A stretch of 49,775 nucleotides of DNA, taken from NCBI GenBank assembly GCA_016873995.1, contig VGVR01000024.1, forward strand, positions 1-49,775, written 5' to 3'. Positions 1 through 7,585 of this stretch are shown one piece after another. The DNA comes from Gemmatimonadota bacterium (GTDB taxonomy: Bacteria > Gemmatimonadota > Gemmatimonadetes > Longimicrobiales > Gaopeijiaceae). The position numbers were made by a program, and so were the translations under genes. The notes beneath the pieces are model-generated. The model was not told the DNA's origin and did no database searches. It saw only the letters and a list, made by a program, of their open reading frames with translations. The stretch's first letter is position 1. Each line of letters begins with the position of its first letter.

Positions 1-127
1 GCTCGGTCCCATCGGCCATGTTCCCCCGGCCGAGTTCGAAGAGCAGTATTATCGCAGTCTCGAGTCCGCTCCTGCGGCACTCGAGACACTCAACTCACCA
101 AGTCTCCGGTAAAGCCGGCGCGGTTCA
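1..127 (+). mobile_element. Right end of an IS3-family insertion sequence (truncated by the window edge)
   Basis: The first 112 bases read as the C-terminus of an IS3-type OrfB transposase. Just after its stop, positions 114-127 (GCCGGCGCGGTTCA) are the reverse complement of a TGAACCGCGCCGGC end, which matches the usual TGAACCGCCCCGG-like terminal repeat of this family. The element therefore probably ends at about 127. The left end and the rest of the transposase lie outside the window, so I cannot tell whether the copy is intact. A tRNA-Leu gene begins 129 bp further on. Confidence 0.7.
2..112 (+). CDS. IS3-family transposase OrfB, C-terminal fragment (partial at the 5' side)
   Basis: The frame opening at base 2 gives 36 residues before TAA. 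It contains IGHVPPAEFEEQYYRSLE, a close match to the extreme C-terminus of IS3-family DDE transposases, where a Pro-Pro-x-Glu-Phe-Glu segment is followed by paired Tyr residues. In the family this protein is the integrase-like half of an OrfAB frameshift product that cuts and rejoins the IS ends. None of the DDE catalytic residues lies in the visible part. The gene is cut by the window edge, so completeness is unknown. Confidence 0.7.
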   Translation, partial: LGPIGHVPPAEFEEQYYRSLESAPAALETLNSPSLR

Positions 128-198
128 GTCGGCGAAGACGGTCCCCTTCACGCAGGTCGCCGGGTAGCGTTACGGCACAAGCGCGGCACAATACGACG

Positions 199-226
199 GC
201 CCGGAGCCCTTGGCTGGGTTCCGGGC
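199..226 (-). terminator. Rho-independent-type terminator hairpin after tRNA-Leu
   Basis: On the minus strand an 11-bp stem (GCCCGGAACCC with GGGCTCCGGGC, one G-U pair) closes a 6-nt loop about 30 nt past the tRNA 3' end. A weak T-containing tail follows. Its place directly downstream of the tRNA supports a terminator. The tail is not a clean T run. Confidence 0.55.
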
Positions 227-255
227 TGTTCGCGTAAGTGCTTGTGCTGCAAGAG

Positions 256-339
256 TGCCGGGGGTGGGATTTGAACCCACACGGGAGTTACCCCAGGGGG
301 TTTTAAGCCCCCAGCGTCTGCCAGTTTCGCCACCCCGGC
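256..339 (-). tRNA. tRNA-Leu (anticodon UAA)
   Basis: Read on the minus strand, an 84-nt cloverleaf begins GCCGGGG and ends CCCCGGC plus discriminator A, giving a 7-bp acceptor stem. The anticodon arm is a GGGGG/CCCCC stem around the loop CTTAAAA, so the anticodon is UAA (reads UUA and UUG). A long variable arm, typical of class II tRNA-Leu, precedes the T arm with its GTTCAAATC loop. The CCA end is not encoded. The short ORF covering this region is only a shadow of the tRNA. Confidence 0.95.
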
Positions 340-417
340 CTCGCCTGGGAACCTAGTCCATCGGAAGAGCGCTAGATACCGACGGTCCGTCCGGGTCGCA
401 GTGGGCCGGAGGCGACC

Positions 418-1050
418 CTACGAGCTGCCCACCGGCGTCTCGACTTCGACCTCCAACCGTGTGGCGCGCCGCTCCGGTGCGCGCACCCTCAGAGCAAGCA
501 GGACCAACAGGCACGCCCCCAGCGCGATGGGGAGCCGCGTGTCGGCCTTCACCAGCCAGTAGAAGTGGATGACCCCGAGTGTCGCGGCGACGTAGATCCC
601 CTTATGGATGGTCGACCACCTCTTGCCGAGTCGACGAATGGCGCCTTTGGTCGACGTCGCGGCCAACGGGACCAGGATCACGAACGCTGTCATCCCCACG
701 GTGATGTAGGGTCGCTCGGCCACGTCCGCGATCATGTAGCCGACGTTGAACACGTTGTAGAACGCGAACCAGATCGTGAAGTGTGTGAGCGCGTACGCGA
801 ACGCGAAGAGGCCGAGCGGTCGCCGCAGCTTGATCACCGCGTTCCAGCCGGTGAAGCGGCGCACCGGCGTGACGGCGAGCGTGATGAGCAGAAGCGAGAG
901 CGTCGTCATGCCGGTCACGTGGGTGAGCGTCTCGGCGGGGTTGGCGCCGAGCCACCCGCGGAAGATCCCCCCCACGAGCCATGCGCCCGGCGCCAGCGCG
1001 CCGAGCCAGAGCACCACCTTCAGCGCCAGGATCGCCCGGTCGTGCTTCAT
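418..1050 (-). CDS. msrQ: Protein-methionine-sulfoxide reductase heme-binding subunit MsrQ
   Basis: This 210-residue polytopic inner-membrane protein passes electrons from the respiratory chain, through heme, to the periplasmic enzyme MsrP, which repairs oxidised methionine in envelope proteins. About six hydrophobic segments are visible. Histidines at about 90 (in YALTHF), 149 (in STIHKG) and 162 (in GVIHFYW) sit where the heme ligands of E. coli MsrQ (His91, His151, His164) are found. The length matches the family. The gene lies 39 bp downstream of msrP on the same strand, so the two should be co-transcribed. The ATG at 1050 gives the expected start just before the first membrane segment. 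Confidence 0.9.
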   Translation of the reverse strand: MKHDRAILALKVVLWLGALAPGAWLVGGIFRGWLGANPAETLTHVTGMTTLSLLLITLAVTPVRRFTGWNAVIKLRRPLGLFAFAYALTHFTIWFAFYNVFNVGYMIADVAERPYITVGMTAFVILVPLAATSTKGAIRRLGKRWSTIHKGIYVAATLGVIHFYWLVKADTRLPIALGACLLVLLALRVRAPERRATRLEVEVETPVGSS

Positions 1051-1089
1051 CTCGTGTGAGGTCCGATCAGGTGACGACCGATCCGGCGG

Positions 1090-2046
1090 CTACTTCCAGC
1101 GCTCGAGGTCCATCCCCGCGTAGAGGTGCGCCACCTGATCCCCGTAGCTGTTGAACATCTGCGTCGGGCGGTTGGCGAACAGGCTGGGCAGGCGGCGCTC
1201 GCGCGCCTGACTCCAACGCGGGTGATCGACCTGCGGGTTCACGTTCGCGTAGAACCCGTACTCGAACGAGTTCTCCTGCTGCCAGGTGTTGAGCGGCATC
1301 TCCTCGACGAAGCGCATGCTCACGATCGACTTCACGCCCTTGAAGCCGTACTTCCACGGCACGATGAGCCGGAGAGGTGCGCCGTTCTGGTTCGGCAGAT
1401 CCATGCCATACACGCCGGTCACCATGAGCGTGAGCGGATGCATGGCCTCGTCCATCCTGAGGCCCTCAACATATGGCCACTGCAGGATGGAGTAGCGCTG
1501 GCCCGTCATCTCGGACGGGCGGACGACGGTGCGGAACTCGACGAACTTCGCGTTCCCGGTCGGCTCGACCCGATTGATGATCTCGTAGAGCGGAATTCCT
1601 CTCCACGGGATCACCATCGACCACGCTTCCACGCAGCGTAGCCGGTAGACGCGGTCCTCCATGGCGGCCGGGCGGAGGAAGTCCTCGAGCTGATAGTCGC
1701 CCGGCTTGTTGACCTCGCCGGTGACCGACACGGTCCACGGACGCGGGCGGAACTCGCCCGAGTTCTTCGCGGGATCTCCCTTGTCGGTGCCGAACTCGTA
1801 GAAGTTGTTGTACGTCGTGACGTCGCGATACGAGTTCAGCTGCTCGTTCTGCTCGGAGCGCATGTTCTGGAAGCGCTCGGGGATCTCCTGCTCTTGGCTC
1901 GCGTCCAAGGCGCGGAGTGCCGACGGAGCGGCGGTGAGTCCTGCAGCTCCGAAGCCGGCGGCAGCGATGAACTGTCGACGATTGAAGTAGACGCTCTCGG
2001 GTGTGATCTCCGAGGATGGAACGTCGGACGGGCGCCGGATGATCAT
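1090..2046 (-). CDS. msrP: Protein-methionine-sulfoxide reductase catalytic subunit MsrP
   Basis: This molybdopterin oxidoreductase of the sulfite-oxidase fold reduces methionine sulfoxide in periplasmic proteins, using electrons from MsrQ. I chose the ATG at 2046 (318 residues) because a purine-rich GGGGACCTCC lies just upstream and because it puts a twin-arginine signal (NRRQFI at 22-27, then an Ala/Gly-rich stretch) near the N-terminus. The frame stays open to 2154, but that extension has no family resemblance. Cys138, in the conserved RCVEAWS segment, is the expected ligand of molybdenum. The protein should be exported folded by Tat. It leads the msrPQ pair and is divergent from the diguanylate cyclase gene. 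Confidence 0.9.
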   Translation of the reverse strand: MIIRRPSDVPSSEITPESVYFNRRQFIAAAGFGAAGLTAAPSALRALDASQEQEIPERFQNMRSEQNEQLNSYRDVTTYNNFYEFGTDKGDPAKNSGEFRPRPWTVSVTGEVNKPGDYQLEDFLRPAAMEDRVYRLRCVEAWSMVIPWRGIPLYEIINRVEPTGNAKFVEFRTVVRPSEMTGQRYSILQWPYVEGLRMDEAMHPLTLMVTGVYGMDLPNQNGAPLRLIVPWKYGFKGVKSIVSMRFVEEMPLNTWQQENSFEYGFYANVNPQVDHPRWSQARERRLPSLFANRPTQMFNSYGDQVAHLYAGMDLERWK

Positions 2047-2234
2047 GGAGGTCCCCTGTAGGCTCGACCCAGTGGGTGGATCTCGGGGTCGATACGTACC
2101 TGACGCACAATATGCACTGCGATCTGCACTTCCGCCGCGGTCGAACACCCGCACGCGGCCGCGGTTCCGGGGGCTCGCCCGAACCGCTTATTATCGTGGC
2201 CGACGTCCCCGACCCGCTCCTCGCCGACCCGACC

Positions 2235-2247
2235 GGAGGCCCCTCTG
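2235..2247 (+). promoter_or_regulatory. Shine-Dalgarno GGAGG plus candidate CTG start of the diguanylate cyclase
   Basis: GGAGG at 2235-2239 is followed after 5 nt by CTG at 2245-2247, in frame with the diguanylate cyclase. Starting here adds 13 residues (MKPFLRAVVPGLI), placing Lys and Arg ahead of the first membrane segment as expected for a signal anchor. The GTG at 2284 has no comparable ribosome-binding site. Confidence 0.45.
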
Positions 2248-2283
2248 AAGCCCTTTCTGCGGGCGGTCGTCCCGGGTCTGATC

Positions 2284-3429
2284 GTGGTGGCACCGGCGGT
2301 GGCGGCGGCGGTGGCGGTTCCGGTCGACAGGTTGGACACGCTCACCGGCCCCTATGCCCCGATCGTCTACGGCGCCGGCGCGCTGCTCGCCGCTGTCTTT
2401 CACCGGAGCCGGGTCGTACTGGCGGTGGTCGCGCTCGGGCTCCTGGACCTCGGGGCACCCGGCAGCGGCAACCTCTTCGTCGCGTTGGGAGCGTTCCACG
2501 TCGGCCTCTTCGGCGCCCTCGCGAACACCCGCGACCGGGGCGTACGCTCCCGTGCCGGGCTCCTGCAATTCGGCATCGGAGCCGCGCTCATCACGCTCGT
2601 GGGTGCCGTCCTGCAGGACCCCGTCGCGCTCGCCACGTTCGGCGATGCGCGTCTGCTCCCGGACGGTTGGTCTGCGTGGTCGAGGCTTCCGGACGTGGTT
2701 TTGGTCGGCGGTGTGGTGAGCCTTCTGCTCGGCGTGCTCGCGGTCCATCGTTTTCGCGGGCCCGTGGAGCGCGGGCTGCTCTGGTCGCAGGCACTCGTGT
2801 TCGTCGCGCTCCATCCATCGGTGGGCGAGTACCGGTCCTCGTTTCTGCTCATGGCGGCGGGTTTGGTGCTGACACTCTCTGTGCTGGAGCAGTCGTACTT
2901 CATGGCGTACCGGGATGAGCTCACCCGTCTCCCCGCTAGGCGTGCGCTGATGCGCGACCTCGCCGAGGCGAGCGGCGTCTACACGATTGCCATGGTCGAC
3001 GTGGATCACTTCAAGAAGTTCAACGACACGCACGGCCACGACGTCGGCGACCAGGTGCTCCAGCTCGTCGCGACGCGGCTCGCGACGTCCCGTGTCGGCA
3101 GCGCGTATCGCTACGGCGGTGAGGAGTTCACGCTCGTCTTTGCGGGGCTCGCGCGGGAGGACGCGGTCGCTCCAGCCGACGAGGTCCGCCAGGCGGTGGA
3201 GGAGGCGACGTTCTCGCTGCGCTCGTGGAGGCGTCCCCGGAAGCGCCCGAGCGGAGCGAAGGACGCGAAGCCGAAGCCGAAGAAGCGGGCGCGCACGCTG
3301 TCGGTGACGGTGAGCATCGGGCTCGCGGACTCCAGCGCCGGCGACGGTTCTCCCGAGGCGATCCTGAAGAAGGCGGACCAGGCGCTCTACCGCGCCAAAG
3401 AGAACGGGCGGAACCGGGTGTCTGTATAG
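2284..3429 (+). CDS. Membrane-anchored diguanylate cyclase (GGDEF domain)
   Basis: The protein makes cyclic di-GMP from two GTP and probably acts at the inner membrane. Roughly the first 215 residues are a multi-helix hydrophobic region. A GGDEF domain follows, with [30 protein letters not shown] and the signature GGEEF at 278-282. The inhibitory I-site RxxD motif is not present where it should precede GGEEF. A very basic Lys/Arg/Pro-rich insertion of about 25 residues separates the helix after GGEEF from the VTVSIGLA strand. The GTG at 2284 is the first conventional start (381 residues), but CTG at 2245 with a better ribosome-binding site may be the real one. The sensory input is unknown. 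Confidence 0.85.
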   Translation: MVAPAVAAAVAVPVDRLDTLTGPYAPIVYGAGALLAAVFHRSRVVLAVVALGLLDLGAPGSGNLFVALGAFHVGLFGALANTRDRGVRSRAGLLQFGIGAALITLVGAVLQDPVALATFGDARLLPDGWSAWSRLPDVVLVGGVVSLLLGVLAVHRFRGPVERGLLWSQALVFVALHPSVGEYRSSFLLMAAGLVLTLSVLEQSYFMAYRDELTRLPARRALMRDLAEASGVYTIAMVDVDHFKKFNDTHGHDVGDQVLQLVATRLATSRVGSAYRYGGEEFTLVFAGLAREDAVAPADEVRQAVEEATFSLRSWRRPRKRPSGAKDAKPKPKKRARTLSVTVSIGLADSSAGDGSPEAILKKADQALYRAKENGRNRVSV

Positions 3430-3560
3430 GTCTGTCCGGTGCCCTCGCGTGCGGACGCTCCCGGCCGCCCGCCGCCCCCCGTGGCCGAGACGTTTCGATC
3501 GGGTTGGAGCCCCCCCCGCGCCCGGCTACTTTGCAGGCCGAACCAGCCCCGCGAGCCCGC

Positions 3561-4511
3561 ATGATTCGTCTCACCTTCCTCGGCACCGCCGCCGCCCGCC
3601 CTACGGTCGGACGGAACGTGAGCTCGCTCGCCGTCCAGCGCGAAGGTGACCTCTTTCTCTTCGACTGCGGCGAGGGGTCGCAGCGTCAGATGATGCGCTA
3701 CGCGACGGGGTTCGACGTGCGCGCGATCTTCGTCACGCACACGCACGCGGACCATCTCCTGGGGATCCCGGGCCTGCTCCGGACCATGGCGCTGCAGGGG
3801 CGCGTCGAGCCGATCACCCTGTACGGTCCGGTCGGTTCGACGCGTGTACTGAAGACGCTCGCCGCCCTCGGCGCAGATCGCGTTAAGTTCGCCGTGGACG
3901 TGGTCGAGTGTCGCGGGGGGGAGGGGTACCGCTCGGCGGAGTACGCCATACGAGCCTTCGACGTCGAGCACGGGATGACGGCGGCCGGGTGGGCCCTGGT
4001 GGAAGACGCGCGCCCTGGCCGCTTCGACGTGGATCGGGCGCGCGAGCTGGGTGTGCCGGAGGGCCCGCTCTTCGGCCGCCTGCACCGCGGCGAGGACGTT
4101 GTGGTCGACGGGAGAATCATTTCGGCGCGTGAGCTCGTCGGGCCGCCGCGCCCGGGCCGTGTGGTGGTGTACTCCGGAGATAGCCGCCCCTGTGCGTCTA
4201 CAGTGCGTACCGCACAGGGTGCAGACGTGCTGGTACACGAGGCGACGTTCGGGGAGGAGGAGGCCGACCGCGCTGCCGAGACCTTCCACAGCACCGCGGC
4301 CGGCGCCGCACGCGTGGCCCGGGACGCGGGCGTCGGCAAGCTTCTTCTCACGCACGTCTCGGCTCGCTACTCTGACGATCCGCAGCCGCTCGAAGAGGAG
4401 GCCAAGCTGATCTTCCCGGAGTCGCGGGTCGCACGCGACGGGTTGATCGTCGAGATCCCGGTGCGCGGCGGCGTCGAGGCAGGCCAGACAGCGGCCGGGG
4501 GCGTGAACTAG
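3561..4511 (+). CDS. rnz: Ribonuclease Z (tRNA 3' endonuclease)
   Basis: The enzyme cleaves tRNA precursors at the 3' side, which is needed here because the visible tRNA-Leu has no encoded CCA. It is a 316-residue metallo-beta-lactamase-fold protein of normal bacterial length. The zinc motif THTHADH has His60, His62, Asp64 and His65, matching the spacing of B. subtilis RNase Z. A further conserved HEATF segment near 227-231 and HVSARYS near 266-272 fit the family. The ATG at 3561 begins the beta strand MIRLTFLGT typical of the family, so the much longer upstream-open frame is not used. tyrA starts 3 bp after its stop. Confidence 0.93.
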   Translation: MIRLTFLGTAAARPTVGRNVSSLAVQREGDLFLFDCGEGSQRQMMRYATGFDVRAIFVTHTHADHLLGIPGLLRTMALQGRVEPITLYGPVGSTRVLKTLAALGADRVKFAVDVVECRGGEGYRSAEYAIRAFDVEHGMTAAGWALVEDARPGRFDVDRARELGVPEGPLFGRLHRGEDVVVDGRIISARELVGPPRPGRVVVYSGDSRPCASTVRTAQGADVLVHEATFGEEEADRAAETFHSTAAGAARVARDAGVGKLLLTHVSARYSDDPQPLEEEAKLIFPESRVARDGLIVEIPVRGGVEAGQTAAGGVN

Positions 4512-4514
4512 ACC

Positions 4515-5363
4515 ATGAGCTCGACCGAACGCCCGTTCGCGAGCGTCGCGATCCTCGGCCTGGGCGTCATGGGCGGCTCGCTCGCGCGGGCGCTCACGTC
4601 GCTCGGGGACAAACCGCGCGTGACAGGGTGGTCGCCGAGCGCGGAGGAGCGAGCGCAGGCGGTCGCGGCGCGCGCGCTCGACGCGGCGCCCGCCGCCTGG
4701 GAGGACGCCGTGCGTGGCGCCGATCTCATCATCTTGGCCGCACCGCTCGCGGCGAGCTGTGCCATGCTCGCGCCGGTGGCCCGGGCCGCGCCTGCCGACG
4801 CGACGCTGTCGGACGTGGCGAGCCTCAAGGCGCCTCTGGCGAGCGCGGCCGCGTCTGCGGGGGTGAGCGCCCGCTGGGTGGGGTGCCATCCGATGGCAGG
4901 GAGCGAGGCGTCGGGCTTCGCTGCCTCCAGGCCCGATCTCTATCGGGAGGCCCGAGTCTGGGTCGTCGCCAGCGAGGAAGCCAGGTCGCGCGTCGCGCGC
5001 GTCCACGCCCTCTGGCGTAGCATCGGGGCGCGTCCGGCGGACGTCGAGGCAGGGTCGCACGACCGTCTGATGTCGCTGGCCAGCCATCTGCCCCAGCTCG
5101 CGTCCAACGCGCTCGCCACCGTGCTCGCCGACTCGGGAGTGCGGCCCGATCAGCTCGGGCCCGGCGGGCGGGACACCACCCGTCTCGCGGGGAGCAGCGC
5201 GGACCTCTGGAAGGACCTTCTGGGGTATGCGTCGCCGGGTTTGGCGCGCGGGCTTCGGGACCTGGCGGCCCAAGCCGACCGGCTGGCGGACCTGCTGGAC
5301 CGGCGCGACATCGAGACGATCGCGGAGATCATGCGGACGACGCGGACCTGGAGGGAGTCGTGA
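4515..5363 (+). CDS. tyrA: Prephenate dehydrogenase
   Basis: The enzyme oxidatively decarboxylates prephenate to 4-hydroxyphenylpyruvate in tyrosine synthesis, using NAD(P). The 282 residues begin with a Rossmann nucleotide-binding motif (GLGVMGGSLARAL near 15-27). Next come the substrate-site segment GCHPMAGSEASGF and, further on, GGRDTTRLAGSS, both characteristic of TyrA. There is no chorismate mutase or ACT domain, so this is the short monofunctional type. Its stop overlaps the aroA start (GTGA), and the pair with aroA and cmk forms a familiar aromatic-amino-acid cluster. Confidence 0.92.
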   Translation: MSSTERPFASVAILGLGVMGGSLARALTSLGDKPRVTGWSPSAEERAQAVAARALDAAPAAWEDAVRGADLIILAAPLAASCAMLAPVARAAPADATLSDVASLKAPLASAAASAGVSARWVGCHPMAGSEASGFAASRPDLYREARVWVVASEEARSRVARVHALWRSIGARPADVEAGSHDRLMSLASHLPQLASNALATVLADSGVRPDQLGPGGRDTTRLAGSSADLWKDLLGYASPGLARGLRDLAAQADRLADLLDRRDIETIAEIMRTTRTWRES

Positions 5364-6655
5364 AGGTGACCGTGCCAGGCGACAAATCGCTCACGCAGCG
5401 AGCCCTCATCCTGGCTTCGCTCGCCGAAGGGGAGAGCCGACTCTCCGGCCTGCTGCACGGCGGAGATGCCGCTTCGACCGCGGCGGCTCTCCGCTGCCTG
5501 GGTGCCGGGATCGGCGTGCTGCCGCCGGATGGCTCGGAGGTGGTGGTGGAGGGCGTCGGGTTCACCGGCCTCACGCCGTCCGATCGCCCTCTCGACCTCG
5601 GCAACAGCGGCACCGGGACGCGCCTCTTGCTCGGCGTCCTCGCCGGGAGCGGCATCACCGCGACGCTCACCGGAGACGAGTCACTGCGCTCGAGGCCCAT
5701 GAGTCGCGTCACCGAACCGCTCTCGCGCATGGGCGCGCGCTTCGAGTACGCGGGTCAGGAGGGGAGGCTCCCGGTCACCGTGCACGGGCGTCACCCGCTC
5801 GACTCGCTCGACTGGATGAGCCCGGTCGCGAGCGCGCAGGTGAAGAGCGCCATTCTGCTGGCCGGCCTGGTCGGCGGCGCCGCCGTCCGCGTGCGCGAGC
5901 CCTCGCTGTCGCGCGACCACACCGAGCGGCTCCTGCAGAGCGTAGGGGTCAAATTGCAGAGCGGTGCCGTCGATAGCGGGTGGCAGGTCGAGCTCGCCGC
6001 ACCCCCCGAGAGAATCTGGCCGTTCGACTTCGCCGTGCCGGGCGACATCTCCTCTGCGGCTTTCGTGCTGGCGTTCGCGGCGCTCGGGGGTGCGGGTGAG
6101 GAGCTCGCGGTGGAGCGCGTGGGTCTGAACCCGACCCGCACGGCATTTCTCGACGCGCTCGTCCGCATGGGCGCAAACGTGCGCGTGGAGGTGGACACCG
6201 CGGTCTGGGGCGTCGAGCGCGTGGGCACCGTATCTGCCGCAGCCGCGCGCTTGCGTGGCGTGTGCATCGGCGAGGACGAGGTCCCGGGACTCATCGACGA
6301 GCTCCCGCTGATTGCCGCACTCGGGGCACGGGCCGAAGGGGTGACGACGATCACGGGTGCCGAGGAGCTGCGCGCCAAGGAGTCCGATCGCATCGCCGCG
6401 ATGGTCGAGAACCTGAGAGCGCTCGGCGTCCGCGCGGAGGAGCGCAGGGACGGGCTCGACGTGGAGGGCACCGACCGCCCCCTCCGCGGCCGCGTGCGCA
6501 CGCGCGGCGACCATCGCATCGCCATGGCCTTCGGCGTCTTGGGTGCGATCGACGGGAACGATATCGAAGTCGACGATCGCGGCGCGGCCGACGTGAGTTT
6601 CCCGGGGTTCTGGGCGTTGCTGGAGAGCCTGGTGGCCGCCCGCTCGACCGCCTGA
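5360..6655 (+). CDS. aroA: 3-phosphoshikimate 1-carboxyvinyltransferase (EPSP synthase)
   Basis: The enzyme transfers the enolpyruvyl group of PEP to shikimate-3-phosphate, the sixth step of the shikimate pathway. Its 431 residues match the family length. Visible signatures are PGDKSLTQRA near the N-terminus, LGNSGTGTRLL near 76-86, and the C-terminal RAKESDRI and GDHRIAMAF segments that contain catalytic and PEP-binding residues. The GTG start at 5360 overlaps the tyrA stop by 4 nt, which suggests translational coupling. Confidence 0.95.
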   Translation: MKVTVPGDKSLTQRALILASLAEGESRLSGLLHGGDAASTAAALRCLGAGIGVLPPDGSEVVVEGVGFTGLTPSDRPLDLGNSGTGTRLLLGVLAGSGITATLTGDESLRSRPMSRVTEPLSRMGARFEYAGQEGRLPVTVHGRHPLDSLDWMSPVASAQVKSAILLAGLVGGAAVRVREPSLSRDHTERLLQSVGVKLQSGAVDSGWQVELAAPPERIWPFDFAVPGDISSAAFVLAFAALGGAGEELAVERVGLNPTRTAFLDALVRMGANVRVEVDTAVWGVERVGTVSAAAARLRGVCIGEDEVPGLIDELPLIAALGARAEGVTTITGAEELRAKESDRIAAMVENLRALGVRAEERRDGLDVEGTDRPLRGRVRTRGDHRIAMAFGVLGAIDGNDIEVDDRGAADVSFPGFWALLESLVAARSTA

Positions 6656-6702
6656 GCGAGGACAGCCTGAGCGAGACGGGCGGGAGCGAGTCCGGCGCGC
6701 CG

Positions 6703-7410
6703 ATGCGCCGCGAAGGCCCGATCGTCACCCTCGACGGCCCGGCAGGGTCGGGAAAGTCGACGACCGCGCGTGAGGTGGCCCGCCGCCTGGGGTTCCGCCA
6801 CCTGGACTCGGGAGCGCTCTACCGCGCCCTCACGTATGCGTTGCTGCAGGCGCACAGACCCGAGAGCACGTGGTCGACGCTGAAGGTCCAGGACCTCCGC
6901 GCGCTGGGCGTCTCCCTGCACGCGCTCGAGGGCGGCTTCGAGGTGCGACTCGGCGGACGTGTGCTCGCGGAGGAGCTGCGAACGACGGAGGTGACCGGCC
7001 GGGTGGCGGCGCTCGCGAAGCTTCCGGCGGCGCGTGCATGCCTGCTCGAGCTCCAGCGCCAGGCCGGCGCGACCGGACGATTGGTCGCCGACGGGCGCGA
7101 CATGGGCACCGTGGTCTTCCCGGACGCCGAGGTGAAGGTCTTTCTGGTCGCCGACCTGCGCGAGCGTGCCCGCCGGCGCCTCCGAGAGACCCGCGCCGGA
7201 GACGCGGAGAGCGCGCGTCACGTGGCCGAGCAAGCCGAGGCGATCGCGGCGCGGGACGAGGTGGACTCCGCGCGCGACGTCTCGCCGCTGCGCCGCCCGG
7301 ATGGGGCCGTCGAGATCGACACGACGGGGCTCTCCTTCGACGAGCAGGTGGCGAGGGTGGTCGCGATGGTGCAGGGGCGCGGCGTTGACGCCCCCAAGGC
7401 CCAGGCCTAG
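6703..7410 (+). CDS. cmk: Cytidylate kinase
   Basis: The kinase phosphorylates CMP and dCMP for pyrimidine nucleotide and lipid-precursor supply. The 235-residue protein has the P-loop GPAGSGKST at 12-20 and an LDSGALYRALTY segment, the CMP-binding signature of the family, followed by VADGRDMGTVVFPDA near 127-141. The frame is open far upstream, but the ATG at 6703 places the P-loop at the usual distance from the N-terminus. It follows aroA by 47 bp and precedes rpsA, the common bacterial order aroA-cmk-rpsA. Confidence 0.93.
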   Translation: MRREGPIVTLDGPAGSGKSTTAREVARRLGFRHLDSGALYRALTYALLQAHRPESTWSTLKVQDLRALGVSLHALEGGFEVRLGGRVLAEELRTTEVTGRVAALAKLPAARACLLELQRQAGATGRLVADGRDMGTVVFPDAEVKVFLVADLRERARRRLRETRAGDAESARHVAEQAEAIAARDEVDSARDVSPLRRPDGAVEIDTTGLSFDEQVARVVAMVQGRGVDAPKAQA

Positions 7411-7585
7411 CTTCACCTGGCTATACATCAGTGCTGCACGGCTCTGCATCAGCCTTCGTGGCGGTGCGGAGCGGTCGACGAGCGGAGGGCCGCTCGCGGC
7501 ATCCACCCCAGCCCGACGCTCGCCGTTCGCGAACTGCGCGAGCCCGGTCCGAGATCACGCGCTTCCCGCGCGAGGCAAAGGCTCC

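Noticed and set aside
148..333. 61-residue minus-strand ORF at the tRNA locus
   Set aside because: It is a translation of the tRNA-Leu gene and its terminator.
3387..5273. Long minus-strand ORF (628 residues) antisense to rnz and tyrA
   Set aside because: High GC content creates long antisense frames. The product is Arg/His-rich with no family match, and both plus-strand genes are well supported.
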